Below are positions 20,677 to 22,112 of a stretch of 22,112 nt of DNA, piece by piece. Position 1 is the stretch's first letter. Each line of letters begins with the position of its first letter. The notes below the pieces were generated by a model. It did not search any database and was not told where the DNA came from. It saw only the letters and a list, made by a program, of their open reading frames with translations. The translations under genes were made by a program, and so were the position numbers. The DNA is taken from assembly GCA_946563605.1 (NCBI GenBank), contig CAMNVW010000009.1, positions 1-22,112 on the forward strand, in the 5' to 3' direction. Origin of the DNA: an uncultured Clostridia bacterium. GTDB taxonomy: Bacteria; Bacillota; Clostridia; Oscillospirales; Ruminococcaceae.

Positions 20677-21210
20677 ATAAAAGTTTTACTCAATTTTTTT
20701 CAAAAAATTGCGAGGTGCAGGAGCAGAGCTCTTGCTCGCGTTTGCACACTCGCTCGTTGGAGTAAAAATAAAAGTTTTCGCCAGCCTTTTTCAAAAGGCT
20801 GCGGTTTCCAAAGGCAGCGCCTTTGGGCGCACTCCGCAGAGGGCGAAAAAACTAAAATAAAAAATATTAAAAAATAAAAATCGATAGGGGCAGGATGCTG
20901 TTTCGATGCTGTGGTACGGGAGTACCCCAGCGCAAGCTGGTAGACAAAATCTATTTCACTTTCAGGAATGTCAAATAGGTTATATGAGCGCCGAAAACTT
21001 CCCACTGGGAACTTTTCGGGGATAGTCTGTGCGCATAGGCAGTTTGTGAAAACCCTTTCTATCGCAAAGGGTTTTTGCAGATGTGCGAAGCACTTCTGCT
21101 ACTTTCCTAAATGCTCCTGACGATAAAGGCTTTCGCTCATTGCGATGAGCGCCCAAAGGCGCTGCCTTTGGAATCCGCAAGCTTTTTGAAAAAAGCTTGA
21201 CCAAAAACTT
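20677..21210. repeat. Compound hairpin repeat element II
   Basis: The gap of nearly 600 bases after serS holds no supported gene. It contains a plus-oriented repeat copy (20677-20732), a second plus copy (20770-20848; CAGCCTTTTTCAAAAGGCTG, CCAAAGG-CAGCG-CCTTTGG and a degenerate CGCACTC hairpin) and a minus-oriented copy at the right end (21131-21210; CAAGCTTTTT stem, CAGCG loop, CGCA loop). Between them are GCTGTGGTACGGGAGTACC (20908-20926, identical to 16617-16635), CCAGC-GCAA-GCTGG (20927-20940) and three further hairpins (20991-21019, 21051-21073 and 21077-21099). Start sequences of the copies share AAAATAAAAGTTTT or a close variant. Confidence 0.8.
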
Positions 21211-21235
21211 CTATTTTTAGAAAGAAGTGTTTACA

Positions 21236-21787
21236 ATGGAACTTGATTTACAACTGATCAAACAACAGGTAGCGCACGTTACCGAAGAACTGCTGAAGGT
21301 CGCAAAGTTAAAAGCAGGCGATGTATTCGTACTGGGATGCAGCTCCAGCGAAATCTGCGGCGGACACATCGGCAAGGCTTCCAGCGCTGAGGTCGGCGAA
21401 ACGGTGATCGATGCGATGCTGCCAATCCTGCGTGAAAAAGGTATCTATCTTGCGGTGCAGGGCTGCGAGCATATCAACCGTGCTTTGGTCATCGAGCGTG
21501 AAGCTGCCGAAAAATATCAGTTTGAGATCGTAACAGTCAAACCTGCAATGCACGCAGGCGGCGCCTGCTCGGTAGCGGCATACGCAAGAGCAAACGACCC
21601 TGTCATGGTAGAGCACGTTGTTGCAAAAGCCGGTATTGACATCGGCGACACCTTCATCGGTCAGCACATCAAACACGTGCAGATTCCTGTCCGGCTGGAC
21701 ATCAAGGAAATCGGCGGCGCGCACGTCACCTATGTGCGTTCCAGACCGAAGCTGATCGGCGGTCCAAGAGCGGAATATCCGCTGTAA
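21236..21787 (+). CDS. TIGR01440/UPF0340 family protein (YwlG-like)
   Basis: A 183-residue protein of the conserved TIGR01440 (UPF0340) family, of unknown biochemical function; structures of relatives show an alpha/beta fold. The glycine/serine-rich loop GCSSSEICGGHIGK (34-47), the segment AVQGCEHINRALVIE (about 80-94) and the C-terminal SRPKLIGGPRAEYPL are family hallmarks. I chose ATG 21236 rather than the GTG three codons earlier; the ribosome binding site is weak (AGAAAGAAG). It is followed after 16 bases by a small membrane protein. The right end of repeat element II lies only about 25 bases upstream, so the promoter may be supplied by or embedded in the repeat. Confidence 0.9.
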   Translation: MELDLQLIKQQVAHVTEELLKVAKLKAGDVFVLGCSSSEICGGHIGKASSAEVGETVIDAMLPILREKGIYLAVQGCEHINRALVIEREAAEKYQFEIVTVKPAMHAGGACSVAAYARANDPVMVEHVVAKAGIDIGDTFIGQHIKHVQIPVRLDIKEIGGAHVTYVRSRPKLIGGPRAEYPL

Positions 21788-21803
21788 CTTGGGGAGTCTT
21801 TGT

Positions 21804-21983
21804 ATGAATAAATACAGACTCGCAGCGATACTCATGGCGCTGGCTGCGGTTTTGTTTTTGCTTTTTGCACTGACGAATCCGCAGGCGTCCTTTCCGTGGA
21901 GCAATACCGTTACCTACATCCTCTATGCGGTGTATCTAATAGTGATGGCAGTGCTGTTCGGATTATCATTTCAAAAGAAATAA
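21804..21983 (+). CDS. Small two-helix membrane protein
   Basis: A 59-residue protein with two hydrophobic helices: LAAILMALAAVLFLLFAL (about 6-23) and VTYILYAVYLIVMAVLFGLS (about 36-55), joined by a short loop NPQASFPWSN, with a basic C-terminus. ATG 21804 has GGGGAG upstream; an in-frame TTG at 21789 was rejected. It is likely cotranscribed with the TIGR01440 gene, 16 bases before it. No family recognised; the length and composition support a real small membrane protein. Confidence 0.65.
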   Translation: MNKYRLAAILMALAAVLFLLFALTNPQASFPWSNTVTYILYAVYLIVMAVLFGLSFQKK

Positions 21984-21991
21984 CAAGCGCT

Positions 21992-22016
21992 CAAAAAAAG
22001 CTGACCGAAAGGTCAG
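21992..22016 (-). terminator. Terminator for a minus-strand transcript from the right
   Basis: GCTGACC-GAAA-GGTCAGC forms a stable hairpin. On the plus strand it is preceded by seven A and not followed by T, so it reads as an intrinsic terminator on the minus strand, for a gene right of the window. Confidence 0.65.
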
Positions 22017-22034
22017 CAGCTCATAAAACAGTTT

Positions 22035-22070
22035 CAGTCCCAGCGGTTATGTCTGCTGGGACTGTTCTTG
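22035..22070 (+). terminator. Hairpin, possible plus-strand terminator
   Basis: CAGTCCCAGC (22035-22044) pairs perfectly with GCTGGGACTG (22055-22064) around a 10-nt loop, followed by TTCTTGTAT. It may end the TIGR01440 operon. Confidence 0.6.
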
Positions 22071-22091
22071 TATATATTGAAGCCGTATCAA

Positions 22092-22112
22092 GGCTCCCTT
22101 TACACAAGGGAG
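22092..22112. repeat. Start of a different hairpin repeat at the right edge
   Basis: CTCCCTT-TACAC-AAGGGAG (22094-22112), preceded by AAGG, is the opening of an AAGGCTCCC...GGGAG type inverted repeat that I recall as common between genes in Clostridia. It is cut by the window end, so the assignment is tentative. Confidence 0.4.

Noticed and set aside
16475..21210. CRISPR array from the repeated hairpins
   Set aside because: Copies are irregularly spaced, occur in both orientations and lie in two separate gaps; there are no unique spacers of constant length and no cas genes.
1..22112. Prophage, integrase, defence system or biosynthetic cluster
   Set aside because: No integrase, phage structural, nuclease-defence or RiPP-modifying enzyme gene is visible; the gene content is mostly housekeeping and envelope.

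Overview
The window reads as chromosome of a Gram-positive, anaerobic, probably spore-forming member of the Clostridia, most likely near Oscillospiraceae/Ruminococcaceae. Supporting signs are the M16 pair YfmF/YfmH, the L21-Prp-L27 operon with the Firmicutes-type cleavable L27 leader peptide, a T-box in front of serS, an FMN riboswitch in front of an ECF riboflavin S-component, a reverse rubrerythrin, and a PdaB-like (sporulation-type) deacetylase. This placement is inference from gene content. No rRNA or tRNA gene is visible.

Layout. 1-981: AT-rich and without a conventional gene, but with a near-consensus promoter, several tiny ORFs, two hairpins and a strong terminator; it is either an undescribed RNA/micropeptide unit or a decayed import. 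982-5571: plus-strand run yfmF, yfmH, lgt, folD. 5684-6764: promoter, leader, rplU, prp, rpmA, terminator. 6793-7959: two broken genes, a GNAT acetyltransferase with an in-frame TGA and a truncated, frameshifted MFS transporter. 8087-9821: obgE and mrnC. 10200-11390: rubrerythrin and an ArsC/Spx-like protein. 11530-12541 (minus): ribU under an FMN riboswitch. 12605-13796: divergent PAP2 phosphatase and DedA protein. 13930-16444 (minus): flavin reductase, a degenerate LCP-like protein with an elaborate leader, and a PdaB-like deacetylase. 16961-18955: divergent alpha/beta hydrolase and a membrane-anchored unknown. 19005-20639: T-box and serS. 21236-21983: a TIGR01440/UPF0340 protein and a small membrane protein.

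The core genes serve translation (EF-P modification, L21/L27 maturation, SerRS, Obg, Mini-III), one-carbon metabolism (FolD) and lipoprotein maturation (Lgt). The 12.6-19 kb part is rich in envelope genes (PAP2, DedA, LCP-like, deacetylase), which suggests cell-wall or undecaprenyl-carrier work.

The most unusual signals are non-coding. First, a family of three-hairpin repeats fills the gaps at 16.5-16.9 kb and 20.7-21.2 kb; stem sequences change between copies in a base-pair-preserving way while loops (CAGAG/CAGCG and CGCA) stay nearly fixed. Second, four copies of the 14-bp palindrome ATTTCCYRGGAAAT lie upstream of the LCP-like gene, with a fifth in the tail of lgt. Third, a hairpin of about 27 bp sequesters the ribosome binding site of the LCP-like gene. 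Fourth, the AT-rich transcription unit at 124-848.
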